Below, piece by piece: positions 47,640 to 58,864 of a stretch of 64,000 nt of DNA. This DNA is from Cymodocea nodosa (taxonomy: Eukaryota > Streptophyta > Magnoliopsida > Alismatales > Cymodoceaceae). The stretch spans positions 516,001 to 580,000 of the forward strand of contig CM072336.1 in NCBI GenBank assembly GCA_036874045.1, written 5' to 3'. The notes beneath the pieces are model-generated. The model ran no database searches, was not told the origin of the DNA, and saw only the letters and a program-made list of their open reading frames with translations. Position numbers and translations under genes: made by a program. How positions within the stretch are numbered: position 1 is the first letter of the stretch; the number at the start of each line of letters is the position of its first letter.

Positions 47640-47920
47640 CGTCGTAGTTTTTCTTCTCGAAGTTTCCATCCTCCGCGGCCCCACTCTCACACGTGCTGCA
47701 TCCCCTCCACTCTGTTGCTCCGTGTCCGCTTCCGCTCACCAACCGGTCGTTCCCCCCCCTCGGGTTTTTCACGATACCAATCTCCGAAGTGAAGCATCAA
47801 CCTCCGAGGAAGAGGGGTAGAGGGAGAAGAGAAAGAAGGTTACCCCTTCATCTCATCCCAATCCAGTCCTTTTCCGGTCCTTCCCGATTTCCCCCCCTCG
47901 ATTGTTCTCCCGTTCTGGAG
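47640..47920 (+). other. probable 5'-UTR exon of the RING-H2 gene
   Basis: GC- and pyrimidine-rich sequence ending in a strong donor, ctggag|gtatgg, at 47920/47921. The next good acceptor in a T-rich context is ttttttcag ending at 48992, 12 bases before the ATG. The start of transcription is not defined. Confidence 0.5.
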
Positions 47921-48992
47921 GTATGGGATCCTGCCCTCGTTCCTCGGCCTTGCGTTTGATTATCCGCTTCTTATCTATTTCTTTCTGCTTTTGGGGTTTT
48001 TTACGCTGATCCTGTCGGCCGGCTTCCCTAGCGATTCAACGGAGACTGCTGTCGTCCTTCACTCTTCTCTTTCTTTCGAAACATCACGGAGCATTTTCGA
48101 TTGTTACGATATTGAATAGTTTTTAATTGTTTGCATGATACAAAGGCTATTTTTATCGAATTGAGATTTGCGTGCTCTCCTCGTTATTTTGAGTGTTATA
48201 TATTTTATCATGATGTTGTTTTCTATGTCCATATTTAAAATCTTCTTTTATTATTCGTAACTAATTGAATCGGGAAGAACAATTTAGGTCATTCATAACC
48301 GGACCGGTCAAGGGGGAAATAATTCCTTTAATACAATAGAAATTTTAATTTTTTGTTCTTATGGGCTTCTCTGAAATCCATCTTCTAACATTTTCTTTTC
48401 TGCCTTTCTTGAATTTATTTTTCCTTTCATAATTTCTCGCGGTTCCTTTAAGGTGTGAATACTGGAGGGTTTTTTTTTCCTTGTTTAAAATATTATTCTG
48501 TTCGTCGTGGCACTTTAAGCTTCCTTTACTGAGGGTTATCCTGAATTTTTCGGTTATTGTTTTGTTCTTAAGCCCAAGTTGCTTACAAGCCCTTGTATTA
48601 ACTTGATTGCTGTTATGGTAGAAGCTGTGTTTCTTTCTGGATTTAAGATTGTAAGGAGTGGAAAATTGGCATCTTTAATTAAAGGGTGTCTGTCTCCGTT
48701 CATACCATTCCCTCGTTAGCTTGCCACCGCAATGTGTGTGGTTTATTGCATTGGGTGACCAGGGTTAAGTGTTTCTCTCCCTATCCGCTGCTGCCTATAA
48801 TTGATTAAGAAGGATTTCCCTTACACATTTACATTTGATTAATTGATTGTTTCTCTATGGAATTGCATTTGCGTGTTTTATCATTTCATTAGTTTACTCT
48901 TTAGACACAATGCAAAGGGGAGTCTGATTTCCTAAACAGTTCTGACATTCTTGTGCTTGGACTTGTTTAATCAAAGCCATCTGTTTTTTCAG
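47921..48992 (+). other. 5'-UTR intron of the RING-H2 gene
   Basis: About 1.07 kb, T-rich, with GTATGG donor and TTTTTTCAG acceptor. Long first introns in the leader are common in plant housekeeping genes and often enhance expression. No coding exon seen inside. Confidence 0.55.
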
Positions 48993-49004
48993 CTTCTGGA
49001 AACA

Positions 49005-49988
49005 ATGCCTAGGCATGGGAACACACATTGGTGCCACAGATGCAATCGAGCTTTCAGGCTCGTTCCAGGATGGGAGATGGTTTGTCCAACTTGTGATGGT
49101 GGATTTATTGAGGAACTTGATGGCTCCGAAAGTACCATGAGCCTGTTTGACGTTTTTGGGATTGATAATTTTGAGGACCGGCTTGGGATCATGCAAGCCT
49201 TCTCTGCCCTAATGCGGCAACGGGTGGGGGCAAGTATTCAAAATATAGACACCCGTGAATGGCCAGATCATGATATGGCGTCTGGATCTAGTCCATGGCT
49301 GATCTTCCGTGATCGTGGCCCTCTCCTCCTGTCAGACAATGGAGGAATTGAAGTCCTCTTTCATGCTGGTCGTGGATTCGGGCTGAGAAATGGCAACAAT
49401 GGAAATTATTTCATTGGTCCTGGACTGGATGAGTTGATTGAACAGCTTACACGGAACGACAGGAGAGGACCACCTCCTGCTCCACGTTCTTCAATCGATG
49501 CATTGCCCACAGTAAATATCAGTCACAGGCATCTTCGTGGTGATTCACACTGTCCAGTTTGTAAAGACAAGTTTGAGCTGGGAAATGAAGCACGGGAATT
49601 GCCTTGCAAGCACTTGTACCACACTAACTGCATTGTTCCATGGCTGGTGCGGCATAATTCTTGTCCTGTGTGTCGGGTGGAGTTGCCACATCAAGGGTCA
49701 GGTGGTGGGGGCGGCAGGAGCAGAAGCAATGGTGTGCGAGCTAGAACAAGCACCAGTAGTGCTGGAAGAAGCGATACCAATGATGGAAGCAATAATTCCA
49801 CTAGCAGGGGAAATGGAAATGGGGAGTCTCAAGGGAGGCGAAATCCGTTGTCCTTCCTGTGGCCATTTCGATCGCCAAACTCCAACAACGATCCTTTCCA
49901 AGACACTCCCGGAAGCAGCAGTTCGTCAGCCACAACTGACAATCATGGGAATCATGTTCATTATTCCGGTTGGCCGTTTGATTATTGA
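49005..49988 (+). CDS. RHC1A-like RING-H2 E3 ubiquitin ligase
   Basis: A 327-residue protein in one coding exon. The ATG at 49005 is chosen because homologues begin a few residues before the HWCHRC motif and the preceding frame runs into the intron acceptor. Cys10, 13, 27 and 30 form an N-terminal zinc ribbon ending GGFIEELDG. The centre has GLDELIEQL and PPPAPRSSIDALP. The RING-H2 finger has ligands Cys183, 186, 201, His203, His206, Cys209, 220 and 223, with Trp213 at the E2-contact position. The C-terminus is low-complexity (Ser, Asn, Gly) and ends YSGWPFDY, as in Arabidopsis RHC1A/RHC2A (from memory). The RING finger would recruit E2-ubiquitin and transfer it to substrates, in cytosol or nucleus. 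The substrate is unknown. All zinc ligands are intact. Confidence 0.93.
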   Translation: MPRHGNTHWCHRCNRAFRLVPGWEMVCPTCDGGFIEELDGSESTMSLFDVFGIDNFEDRLGIMQAFSALMRQRVGASIQNIDTREWPDHDMASGSSPWLIFRDRGPLLLSDNGGIEVLFHAGRGFGLRNGNNGNYFIGPGLDELIEQLTRNDRRGPPPAPRSSIDALPTVNISHRHLRGDSHCPVCKDKFELGNEARELPCKHLYHTNCIVPWLVRHNSCPVCRVELPHQGSGGGGGRSRSNGVRARTSTSSAGRSDTNDGSNNSTSRGNGNGESQGRRNPLSFLWPFRSPNSNNDPFQDTPGSSSSSATTDNHGNHVHYSGWPFDY

Positions 49989-50060
49989 AATATGGTCTCC
50001 TGTCCCGACTCTTGCTTTCTTTTCTTCGTGAATCGCATGTTACTTCGACTGTCGGAGTGA

Positions 50061-50066
50061 AATAAA
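50061..50066 (+). terminator. polyadenylation signal of the RING-H2 gene
   Basis: AATAAA 73 bases after the stop codon, in a T-rich 3' context; fits a short 3' UTR. Confidence 0.55.
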
Positions 50067-50099
50067 GTGATTATTGGACCTCCAGAACGAGTTCCGTAG

Positions 50100-51475
50100 T
50101 GTGGTTATGAACAAGTGGGATGTTATGTTCAACTTATGCATTATCTATCCTAACGCAGAAGGTGATAATCTTTTTTGTTGCGTTCTGTACATTTCTTTGG
50201 CTATAATTTGGTTTACGATAGATTTTTCTTTGACGAACTTCTGCCTTATATTTCAACCTATATGTTCCCTTTGGATTCACCGTTTGTTTTTGTTACCTCT
50301 GCTTTGCGGTTCCGTGTTCGCAAGGCCGGCGTTATTTAATAATGTAGGTAAAAAATCACTGGTTACCTTCAGACAGCGATTATAAGTTTTCTCGCCTTCT
50401 CATGAACTTTAAATTGTTATGTTGAGAGTAGTGGTGTTGATCAAATCACTTTTACGCTTTCTTTACCTGGCCTTCTCATGATCAATTTTTTCTTGTAATG
50501 GTTTTTTTTGTTTTTGTCACATACGGTTGATTTATTCCCTTTTTGATCAAATTTTTATATTGGGTTTGTCCAACTCCTTTTCTTTATCAAATGACAGTAT
50601 GAATTACTTTATCAAAAAGATGGAATAAATGTGTTTTGTGACTTGTTTCATGTATAGGTAGATTTCGTTTAAGTTTTCCTAACAAATAAAATCACATGAA
50701 TGTATTTCAATTAAAATTTTTGGTTTGTTTGGGTTGGTAACCACATTCAGCGTTGGTATTTCTTTTGAATTAGATATAGATTTCTGTTTAATTTTAAATT
50801 GAGGATGCTTGCAATATTGAGGTTGTCACAAACGATTTTTAAGGTTTGTTGATTGCTGCTACTAATGAAGCATAATTGATTAAAAAAAAAATTGTAGATA
50901 AATAAAAATATACGTGATCAGATTTGAAATCTCTGTGCCAGCAAAGAGACAGCAAGATCAAGTTGGACATCTCATGGGGTTCGAACCCTAATATTGACCC
51001 TCTCCAATGATACGGTAGTGTACTAATATTTTAGATTTTGATAACGAAACATGTATAGATTTGAATTCAATTTTGATACGCATCTAGAATGTGCCATTTG
51101 GTTTAAATTTAAAGGTAATTTTGAACTTCCATGACGTTCAATCAATGAAGCTGCCGAGTTTCGTTATTACAACAGATAACAACAATTCTCTATTTCAACA
51201 TTCGTAGGCTTCTTCTTTTTAGATCAATCCATTTAAAATCTCTTTTGACTACAACAGTCTCGACGTTCGGTCCGTGCGCTGTGAAGGTAAGCTCTCATGG
51301 AAGTGTGTGCACTCAGGATAAACAGAAATAAATTTAAATTTTATCTAATTCTGAGATTGGAGGTGTTTGAATTGAAATTCTACCCCTTTGTAAACTTCTG
51401 GAAATCATCTGGTAAGAACGTTGCCTCCACTTGGTCGTTCGCTCTCTTCTTCCGCTCCAGCTCGCGTGTCGCTGC
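50100..51475. other. intergenic, no gene seen
   Basis: T-rich DNA downstream of the RING-H2 gene. A GGTTCGAACCC motif at 50978-50988 resembles a tRNA B box, but no cloverleaf or A box was found. Confidence 0.4.
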
Positions 51476-51479
51476 AACT

Positions 51480-51745
51480 GTCGCTCCAGTCGTCTACTTG
51501 TGCGTTCGTTGCAATCACCGCTCCGGTCGTCCACTCGTGCGTCCACTGCAATTGCCGCTCACCTGTCCGCGTCGTCGCTAGGTCAGTCGTCTGCTCGCGC
51601 CTCTGCCGCAATCGTCGCTCGCATGTCTGCGTCGTCCCCAGGCCAGTCGTCTGCTCATGCCTCCGCTGCAATGGCCACTCATGCGTCCGCATCATGGCCA
51701 GTCCAGCCCTCCACTCACGTATCCGCTCCAGTCGCACACTTCCTC
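51480..51745 (+). repeat. GC-rich 60-nt minisatellite
   Basis: About four units of exactly 60 nt with the pattern 'cagtcgtctgctcgcgcctc-gc-gcaat-g-cgctc--tgtc-gcgtcgt'. The period is a multiple of three, so several frames on both strands stay open across it; one plus-strand frame encodes a 20-residue Ser/Ala repeat. The flanking sequence shows no gene, and the block stands out by GC content in AT-rich surroundings. Confidence 0.7.
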
Positions 51746-52464
51746 GTAAACTCATCAAATCCACTCGGTTGTTGCTCACGCGTCTACATCATAGCCAGTC
51801 CAATCTTCCGCTCGGTCGCCGCGCACACATCTGCGTCGTCGCCAGTCCAGTCGTCCACTCAGCATCGAAAGAATTTGGGGCTTTTGGCATTTAGCTCATC
51901 GAAAGTAAGTTTTTACATTGCCTCTCAAATGCGTTGCCCTGAATCAAAAAGGGCATTCCAAAAACCCATTTATCTAGTAAAATCAAATAGATTTCGGTTA
52001 AAATCATATCATTTTTTGTTAAAATCAAATGGTATTTATGTTTGTAAAGTTCAAGATGTATTGGAACTCATACAAGAAACCAATATTGACATAGAACATG
52101 TAAAAAACATTAGATTCCCAATACTTAACATGTCCGTTCTGTGTTCCCTCTGGATTTTTGCCTTAGGAAAAGAAAATTCTCTTTGTTTTGCCGAGTTTTG
52201 ATTTTCGATTGCAACGGTCTGTTGGTTTTAAACTGACCACCAGAATCTTGCTTTCGAATTTCTGTGTTGTATAATATATATGGAGATGTGGCTTTTTTCT
52301 TTTGATCATTGGGCACTTTTAAGATAATCGTACATGGAACCTTGTGGTGTCTGGCGTGTCATTTTCTCTGTGGTTCAGATTATCAGCAGAAAAACATCAT
52401 TTTCATGCCAATTACATGTGTCTATTCCTTTTTGACATAAATTATAATTGTATACGTGGTTGTT

Positions 52465-52766
52465 TGTGTTGATGTAATTTAGACGAGTCTTTAGTTGATC
52501 TGTTGTGATTTGAATTAGTCTATTGTTTTTTAAATTAGTCTCTTAAATTATTTTTTTGTATTTTAGTTATCCATTTTTGAGGTTTTTTCGTTTTTGAAAA
52601 AATCTATACACGAGATGTACTTGGTCATGTGTTAGTGTCTATATAAGTATGTATGGAGTTCATTATTGTGTTGAATTTAACAGTTGATTTTTCCTCAAAA
52701 TATTGTGTTCATTCCACCATCTTTATTTTTTCTAGCAACAGAATCTCCTTCCACAGCATACCTTCA
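52465..52766 (+). repeat. 5' LTR of copia element
   Basis: Starts TGTGTTGATG, ends CATACCTTCA, and is followed at once by the primer-like site. Contains 'ctatataagtatgtatgg', a TATA-like promoter segment. Aligns to 58129-58448. Confidence 0.75.
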
Positions 52767-52783
52767 AACTAGTCAGAGCAAGG
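52767..52783 (+). other. tRNA primer binding site of copia element
   Basis: aactagtcagagcaagg, a mutated form of the TGGTATCAGAGC site complementary to initiator tRNA-Met that is typical of plant copia elements. Confidence 0.6.
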
Positions 52784-52803
52784 TTTAGAATTGTCGATTA
52801 AGC

Positions 52804-53560
52804 ATGGATGTTGATACGACATTTAGCCAATTATATTTGCCAAAGTTTGATGGAGAAAATTATCAACATTGGGCCGTCCGCATGCAAGCCTACCTAGAGA
52901 GACTTGATCTGTGGGAAGTCGTGGAGGATGATTACATGGTTCCTAATTTGCTAGAAAATCCAACGATGGCTCGATTGAAGAAGGCCAAGGAGCAACGACT
53001 AAGCAAGGTCAAAGCTAAATCCATTTTATTTTTTACAGTTTCTCCAAATATTTTTGATCGAATTATGTCTTTATCTTCTGCAAAAGCTATTTGGGATTAT
53101 CTCAAATCCGAATTTGCAGGAGACGATCAAAGGTTCTCAATCTTGTCCATAAATTTGAGTTACTTCGAATGAAGGAGTCCGACATATTTAAAGAGTACAC
53201 AGATCACCTCCTTTCAATTGCAAATAAGGTGCGATTGTTGGGTACTCCTTTTTCTGATTCACAGGTTGTTGAAAAATTTTGGTCATCGTATCGGAAAAAT
53301 ATGAAGCCTCCATTACCACACTTGAGAACACACGTGATTTGTCCAAAATCACATTAGTAGAATTGATGAACGCGTTGCAGTCCCAGGAACAATGTCGGGT
53401 GATGAGGCAAGAAACAGTTACCGAAGGTGGTTGTCAAAGCATTTGTAGGAAAGAAATGGAAGAAGAAAGGCAGTAGAAATACTACTGAAAATTCTGTTGA
53501 TAAAGAAGAGGCGGCTCCTTCAAAATTTGCACCTCAAAAGTGACAATATCCTCCTTACAA
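52804..53560 (+). pseudogene. copia gag relic
   Basis: Opens with an intact start and reads LPKFDGENYQHWAVRMQAYL, then WEVVEDDY, ILFFTVSPNIFDRIM, AKAIWDYLKSEFAGDD, all typical of the copia gag UBN2 domain. A frameshift near 53140 moves the rest (RMKESDIFKEYTDHL...KVRLLGTPFSD) to another frame, and a second near 53280 gives SQEQCRVMRQE. The zinc knuckle (KHCHK) is cut by the inserted solo LTR. Confidence 0.8.
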
Positions 53561-53586
53561 ACACTGTCATAAATGATAGGATTGAA

Positions 53587-55318
53587 TGTTACACTAGAAG
53601 GGAGGTAAATAATATCTTAGTAAATTTAATTGCTTTTAAAAATTATTTTAGAAGTAATTGACACTAATAAACTCTGATTTAATTGATTTTATGATCGTAA
53701 ATGAAATGCAGGAATAAAGAATACAAGAGATATTATAATAATTTCTAAAATTAGGTAGTACACTCCTCAAGACCACAACATTGAGAATTCTATTAATTAA
53801 TTTTAAAGTTAACCATAAACCTTAAACAAATTAATTTTGCAGGTTAAGCAATAACCTTACAAATATTGTTTTTCTCGAATTTAACAATCCTATAGATGTT
53901 TTTACAGGTTGAACAATAATTTTACACAAAACACTAATTTTGTGTACTCAAGATTTCAATCTTGAGCAAAGTGAAGTTTTACACTTCACTCTCTTCATCA
54001 AGGTTTCGACTTTGTAAAGGTACATTCATAATACCTTTATGAGTTAGTATTTTTCAGAATAAACAAGAGACAGATTAGGTGCAGGACTCACTGACTCAAA
54101 AAGATTCAAAACACATAGTAAATTAAAAACTCTTGTGAAGAATTCAATTATTGAAGCTCAAGGAGAATTCTGATTCCAGTTGCAAGATTTGATCTTCAGT
54201 GGATGTTGTAGAAGACTCTTTTCGTGATGTGCATAGTTGTTGAAAAATCTTCTTCTCCTTGTGTGTCATGTTGCTCTATTGATGGATTTGTTGTTTTTGA
54301 TACTATTTTTCTATTTTCTTCGAGATTTCTATTTTTGGAAATAACTTTGAAATTCTTAGATTCCTTATGTGTTAATCCAATTCCAATAATGTTCAATCAC
54401 CATTAAATCAGATCTGCAATCAAATAATATCTTGCCAAAACATTAAGTCAATGAATAGCAATGGCAGATCTTATAAAAATTAAATCTTCGAAGACTTTCA
54501 AAAATTGGAGACTTAGAAAACCAATCTTCTGAAACTCAAAAGTATTTCAAATAGTATAGAGCTAACATTTCAAAAGGCTACTTAAGTCATGTATTTAAAT
54601 TAAAACATATGTACTTTTTAAACAATCACATAAAATATTAAAAATAAACTATACAATAAAGAAAATATGTTTCAGATGCTTACAAAAAGTAACTCCCTAA
54701 TTCTTAAGACATTTTAAATAGTTACAGTCATAATCTTTCGAATACTTATAAAAAGTAACTCTCTAATTCGTAAGGAATTTCAAATAGTTACATTATTAAC
54801 CTTTCAAAAAGTCATTTAAGTCATGTGTTAAGGGTATTACATGTGTCATTTAAAAAGTAATAACCAAAAATATAATTAAATCATAAAAAGATTAACTGTC
54901 TTAAACTTAAAACTTAACTATCTAAAAACAGAGGCATTTCGAATACTTAGAAATAAAAATATTGAAACAATAGAAAAGTTTAACTCATCGAATGATAAAT
55001 ATTTTCAAATAATTACAGAAATAACTTTCCGACCAAATAAGAGAATAAGTTAACTATCCGATTTACCTAATTTTTCAGTGACTTTCATTGTAATTCTCTC
55101 ATCAGCTACTAGACAAAAATTGAAAACTTTCGAAATCTATTTTCAGAAGATTTCTAAATATATAATAGTTAGACAATTTCAATTTCAATAAATTGAATGT
55201 TAAAAATATTTTAGTAAATATTAAACACACATTTTTCATCATCAAAATTAACTTAGAAAATAATAAACTAACAATAAAAAGGAGCATCATACATCAAAAT
55301 GTTGGAGAAGACCCAACA
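53587..55318 (-). mobile_element. probable solo LTR inserted in copia element
   Basis: The copia reading frame breaks off in its zinc knuckle before 53587 and resumes at about 55328 (KCN, stop, LGHVIVICKA). The intervening 1,732 bases begin TGTTACACTAG and end GACCCAACA, that is TG...CA with short inverted ends. Read on the minus strand the segment starts TGTTGGGTCTTCTCCAACA, resembling SIRE/Maximus-type LTR starts. There is no internal coding region. The possible 5-bp target duplication (ttgaa / ctcga) is poor, so the exact ends are uncertain. Confidence 0.55.
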
Positions 55319-55438
55319 CTCGATACACTAAGTGCAATTAGTTAGGACATGTCATAGTTATCTGCAAAGCTAATAAATAAAGCTCAAGCAGAAAATACTC
55401 AACAACCGAGTTCAAAGGGAGATCGTGAAGAAGAACAC

Positions 55439-55770
55439 ATGTTCATCACATTAATAGGTATATGCAGTTCATTTTATACCTCTGATCAGTGGTTTATTGA
55501 TTTTGGTTGCACCAATCACATGACCTTCAACCGAAATCTATTTATAAATCTATCAACTTCCAATCGCACTCATGTGAGAATTGAAAATGGAGACTTTCTG
55601 CCAGCCAAAGGCAAGGGTACTGTATATATAACCACTACCGTTGAGAAATGTTTTCTGCCAGATCTTTTATATGTTCCAGAGATCGATCAGAGTATGTATG
55701 ATAAGTGTTGGACAGTTGTTAGAAGAAAAATACAAAATCCATTTCGAAGATTCATGGTGCATAATTAAAG
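55439..55770 (+). pseudogene. copia protease relic
   Basis: Reads QWFIDFGCTNHMTFN, then GKGTVYI and CFLPDLLYVPEI, the copia aspartic protease region. The catalytic Asp-Ser-Gly is changed to Asp-Phe-Gly. The frame ends after 109 codons. Confidence 0.75.
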
Positions 55771-55779
55771 ATCCTTTTA

Positions 55780-56660
55780 AAGAGAAATCACTCAATATTA
55801 AAATGAATAAAACGCAGCTTTTCTCTCAACTTGGATGAAAATTCTGAAGCAGTCTATTTGTAGATCTCATTATTCTATCGATCGTTGGCATTGACGACTC
55901 AACCATTGCAATGAAGATCGAATGAAACAATTGGCCAGTCTTTGTGAAATCTAAAAATTATTGAAGATACTAAAAACTGCAAAACTTGCCAAATTGGTAA
56001 ATCTTGCAAGAGATCCTTTCCACCATCGACATGGAGGGCGAGTACAAAACTACATTTGGTCCATTCGGACATTGCAGGTCCTATGAGCATTGCTTCTTTC
56101 AATGGGAGTTTCTATTTTATCGTATTCATTAATGATTTCTCTCGCATGACTTAGATCTAGTTTCTTAAATCAAAGGCTAAAACACCAGCATTAAAACAAT
56201 TTGCATAGATAGATAATAAGGGTGAATATGTTGGATCCGAATTCAAGAGAAGAAGCGGGAATACTTCGTCAACTCACCACGCCTTATTCACCTCAGCAAA
56301 ATGAAGTTAGCGAGAGAAAGAATCGTTCAATTCTTGATACGTCAAGGTGTCTCTTACAAGATAAAAATCTCCCCAAACAATTCTAAGTAGAAGCAGCCTC
56401 CACTGCCGTATACCTTCAAAATATTCTTCCTACCAAATTGCTTAATTATGCAGCCCCTTTTCAATTATGGTATGAGTATAAACCAAGGTATGACCATCTA
56501 CGTATCTTTGATTGTATTTGTTATACTCATGTTCCTTCTATTAAAAGAGACAAGCTGGATGCAAGGGCAATTCCTGGAATTTTTGTTGGGTATAGCAATG
56601 TTTCAAAAGCATTCAGAATTTACTCCCCTATGACCAACAAAATTATCATCTCAATTGATT
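55780..56660 (+). pseudogene. copia integrase relic
   Basis: Frameshifted pieces of the pre-integrase zinc finger (RLNHCNEDRMKQLASL, then NCKTCQIGK) and the integrase core (HSDIAGPMSIASFNGSFYFIVFINDFSR). The C-terminal part (PFQLWYEYKPRYDHLRIFDC, then RAIPGIFVGYS) is open from 56438 to 56662. Confidence 0.75.
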
Positions 56661-56859
56661 AGAAATTTTACGAAGACGAAGAATATGGCAGTGGGATAGC
56701 AAAAATTGGGGATTCATCTACTCTTACAGCATTACCACCAGCAAACTAGTTTGATCTTCATTCTAAAAGTGATGAAGAATCAATTTTAGTCAGAGGTACC
56801 CGATCTCTAACCGACATATATGCTAGAGCAAATGTTGCTGATGTTGAGTCAATTTCCCC

Positions 56860-57590
56860 TACCAAAGCCCTACAACATCCAATGTGGAGAAAAGCAATGC
56901 AAGAGGAGCTGGACATGATTGAAAAAACAGGAACTTGGAAGCTAGTTGACAGATTTGCAAACAAGAAAATTATTGGTGTACGCTGTGTATTTTGAATTAA
57001 GCAAAATCCAAATGGTTCTATATATAAATACAAGGCACAATTAGTTGTTAAAGGCTATGTGCAAGAATACGGTGTAGACTATTTGGATACATTTGCTCTA
57101 GTAGCTTGGCAAGACACGATCCGTCTGATTTTGGCAATTGCAGCACAATTTAATTGGCAGGTACATCAGATGGACATAAAATCGGCTTTTCTATATGGAT
57201 ATTTAACTGAGGAAGTTTATGCCGAGCAACCAGTTGGTTTTGAAATAGTTTCAAATTCAACTCAGGTGTATTAATTAAATAAAGTTTTATATGGCTTGAA
57301 ACAAGTTGGTATGGCAAGATAAATTCCTTTTTGTTGGAATTGGGTTTCAAGAAAGGTCTATTTGAAAATACCCTTTATATTAAAAAGGACCAGTGTAAGC
57401 TTTTAATGATATCATTATACGTTGATGATCTGGTTTTAGGTAGTGATCCAAATTCAATAAATGAGTTTAAAGATCAAATGAAGCAAAAGCTTCAGATGTC
57501 TGATATTGGCTTGGCAACCTTCTTCCTAGGTTTACAAATTACTCAAGACGATAAACGGATCACTATTTGCTAGAAGAAATATGGGATTCT
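56860..57590 (+). pseudogene. copia reverse transcriptase relic
   Basis: Pieces read MQEELDMIEKTGTWKLVD, then KGYVQEYGVDYLDTFALVA, then MDIKSAFLYGYLTEEVYAEQP. The active-site YVDD is intact at 57418-57429, followed by MSDIGLATFFLGLQI. Several stops and a frameshift near 57275-57330 interrupt it. Confidence 0.82.
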
Positions 57591-58060
57591 TATGTTCCTC
57601 ACTACAACACGATCAGATATTCTATATTCAGTCTCAAGGTTATCAAGGTATATGCACTGTGCAACTAAAGTGCATATGGTAGCTGCTAAGAGAATTTTAA
57701 GTGATTGGGGTGGGTCTTCCGATTTTAGAAGCACTTTCGAATATTGTTTTTTCTTTGGTGGAAATATATTTTCCTGGAGCTTGAAGAAGGCAAAGTTTGA
57801 TTGCACAATCCACCGTAGAAGCTAAGATTATTGTTGTTAATGTCGCAGTTAACCAAGCTATTTGGTTGAGAAAGTTATTAACAGATTTACATTTAAATCT
57901 TGAAGGCACTACAAAGATTTATGTTGATAATCAAGTAGCTTTGGTATTTCACAAAATCCAGTATTCCATGGCCGAACCGAACATTTCAATATCAAATACC
58001 ATTCGGTTTGTCAAATGCAAGAACTTGGTGAAGTTATTTTGCTGTATTGCAGATTAGAAG
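57591..58060 (+). pseudogene. copia RNase H relic
   Basis: Reads TTRSDILYSVSRLSRYM, then HMVAAKRIL, then (shifted) STVEAKIIVVNVAVNQAIWL and IYVDNQVAL, the copia RNase H blocks. The catalytic blocks are split over two frames. Confidence 0.75.
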
Positions 58061-58128
58061 ACCAAATCACAAATATTTTCACAAAGTCGTTGCCTCGAGA
58101 ATAGTTCCAGTCCTTGAGAAAAAGTTTA

Positions 58129-58448
58129 TGTGTTTATTGATCTAAATTCATTATTTTAGATCGAGTCTTTAATTGGTCTGTTGTGATTTGAATTATTATT
58201 TTGTATTTCAATTATCCAGTTTTGAGGTTTTTTTCGTTTTTAAAAAAGTCTGTACGTAGGATGTACTTGGTCATGTGTGGGTGTCTATATAAGCATGTAT
58301 CAAGTTCATTATTGTGTTGAATTGAACAGTTGATTTTTCCTCAAGATATTGTATTCATTCCACCATCTTTATTTTTTCTAGCAACAGAATCTCCTTCTAC
58401 TTTCTTCCTTCTCATTTACAATAACATTTCTTCCACTGCATAGCTTCA
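58129..58448 (+). repeat. 3' LTR of copia element
   Basis: Starts TGTGTTTATTG and ends CATAGCTTCA, aligning to the 5' LTR. Contains an extra ~33 nt (about 58395-58430) before the terminal segment. The preceding 'ccttgagaaaaag' is a weak polypurine tract. Confidence 0.75.
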
Positions 58449-58779
58449 GTATTATTGTTCTCATGTTGAGATAAGGGACAGTTTTAACTAAGAAGTTCAT
58501 TATGAAGGCCACAATCTTGTAATCTACCCAAAAAATTTGAGATATTTGATCTAGATTGTAATTATAATCTCATAATAACATTCCATGTTCTCCAAAAATT
58601 GCATGCAGAAGTTTCTGGAATCTACTAAGCAAGGTGCTTTTTTGTATTTTTATTTTGACAATTTATTAGAGGGATTTCATCTTAGCTAAGTATTGAGAAT
58701 GCAATTAGAATGAACTTAATGGAAATTTCAAAATAAGGATAAGTAGCAATTGCTTTAAACACAGGTATGAAATGGTTAC

Positions 58780-58864
58780 CGAAAATGGATGTTGCAGAAT
58801 CTACAGCCATATGCACCCCAAGTTGTTCCTTGTCATCTTCTTGAATCATGGAAAGAAACTTTGA
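58780..58864 (-). other. orphan exon-like fragment
   Basis: An 85-nt minus-strand segment bounded by a strong acceptor (tttctttccacag) and a GTAACC donor. It encodes SKFLSMIQEDDKEQLGVHMA followed by VDSATSIF, with the composition of a conserved protein. I do not recognise it and see no companion exons nearby. It could be a captured gene fragment or one exon of an unseen gene. Confidence 0.3.

Larger units (their letters stand above)
52465..58448 (+). mobile_element. old copia retrotransposon with two LTRs
   Basis: A near-full-length but dead copia element on the plus strand: 5' LTR, tRNA primer-like site, gag, protease, integrase, reverse transcriptase and RNase H in the usual order, then the 3' LTR. 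The internal region has many frameshifts and stops, and a probable solo LTR is inserted in the gag zinc-knuckle region. LTRs differ by many substitutions and one ~33-nt insertion, so the insertion is old. No clear target-site duplication was found. Confidence 0.85.

Noticed and set aside
48951-49004. Upstream extension of the RING-H2 frame by 18 codons
   Set aside because: These codons cross a strong splice acceptor (ttttttcag ending at 48992) and have no counterpart in the family; the start at 49005 fits homologues.
50978-50988. GGTTCGAACCC, a tRNA B-box-like motif
   Set aside because: No A box at the right distance and no cloverleaf can be drawn; at most a decayed SINE.
51431-52201. 256-codon open frame across the 60-nt minisatellite
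   Set aside because: Other frames on both strands are equally open because the repeat period is a multiple of three; no ATG context, splice sites or domain support a gene.
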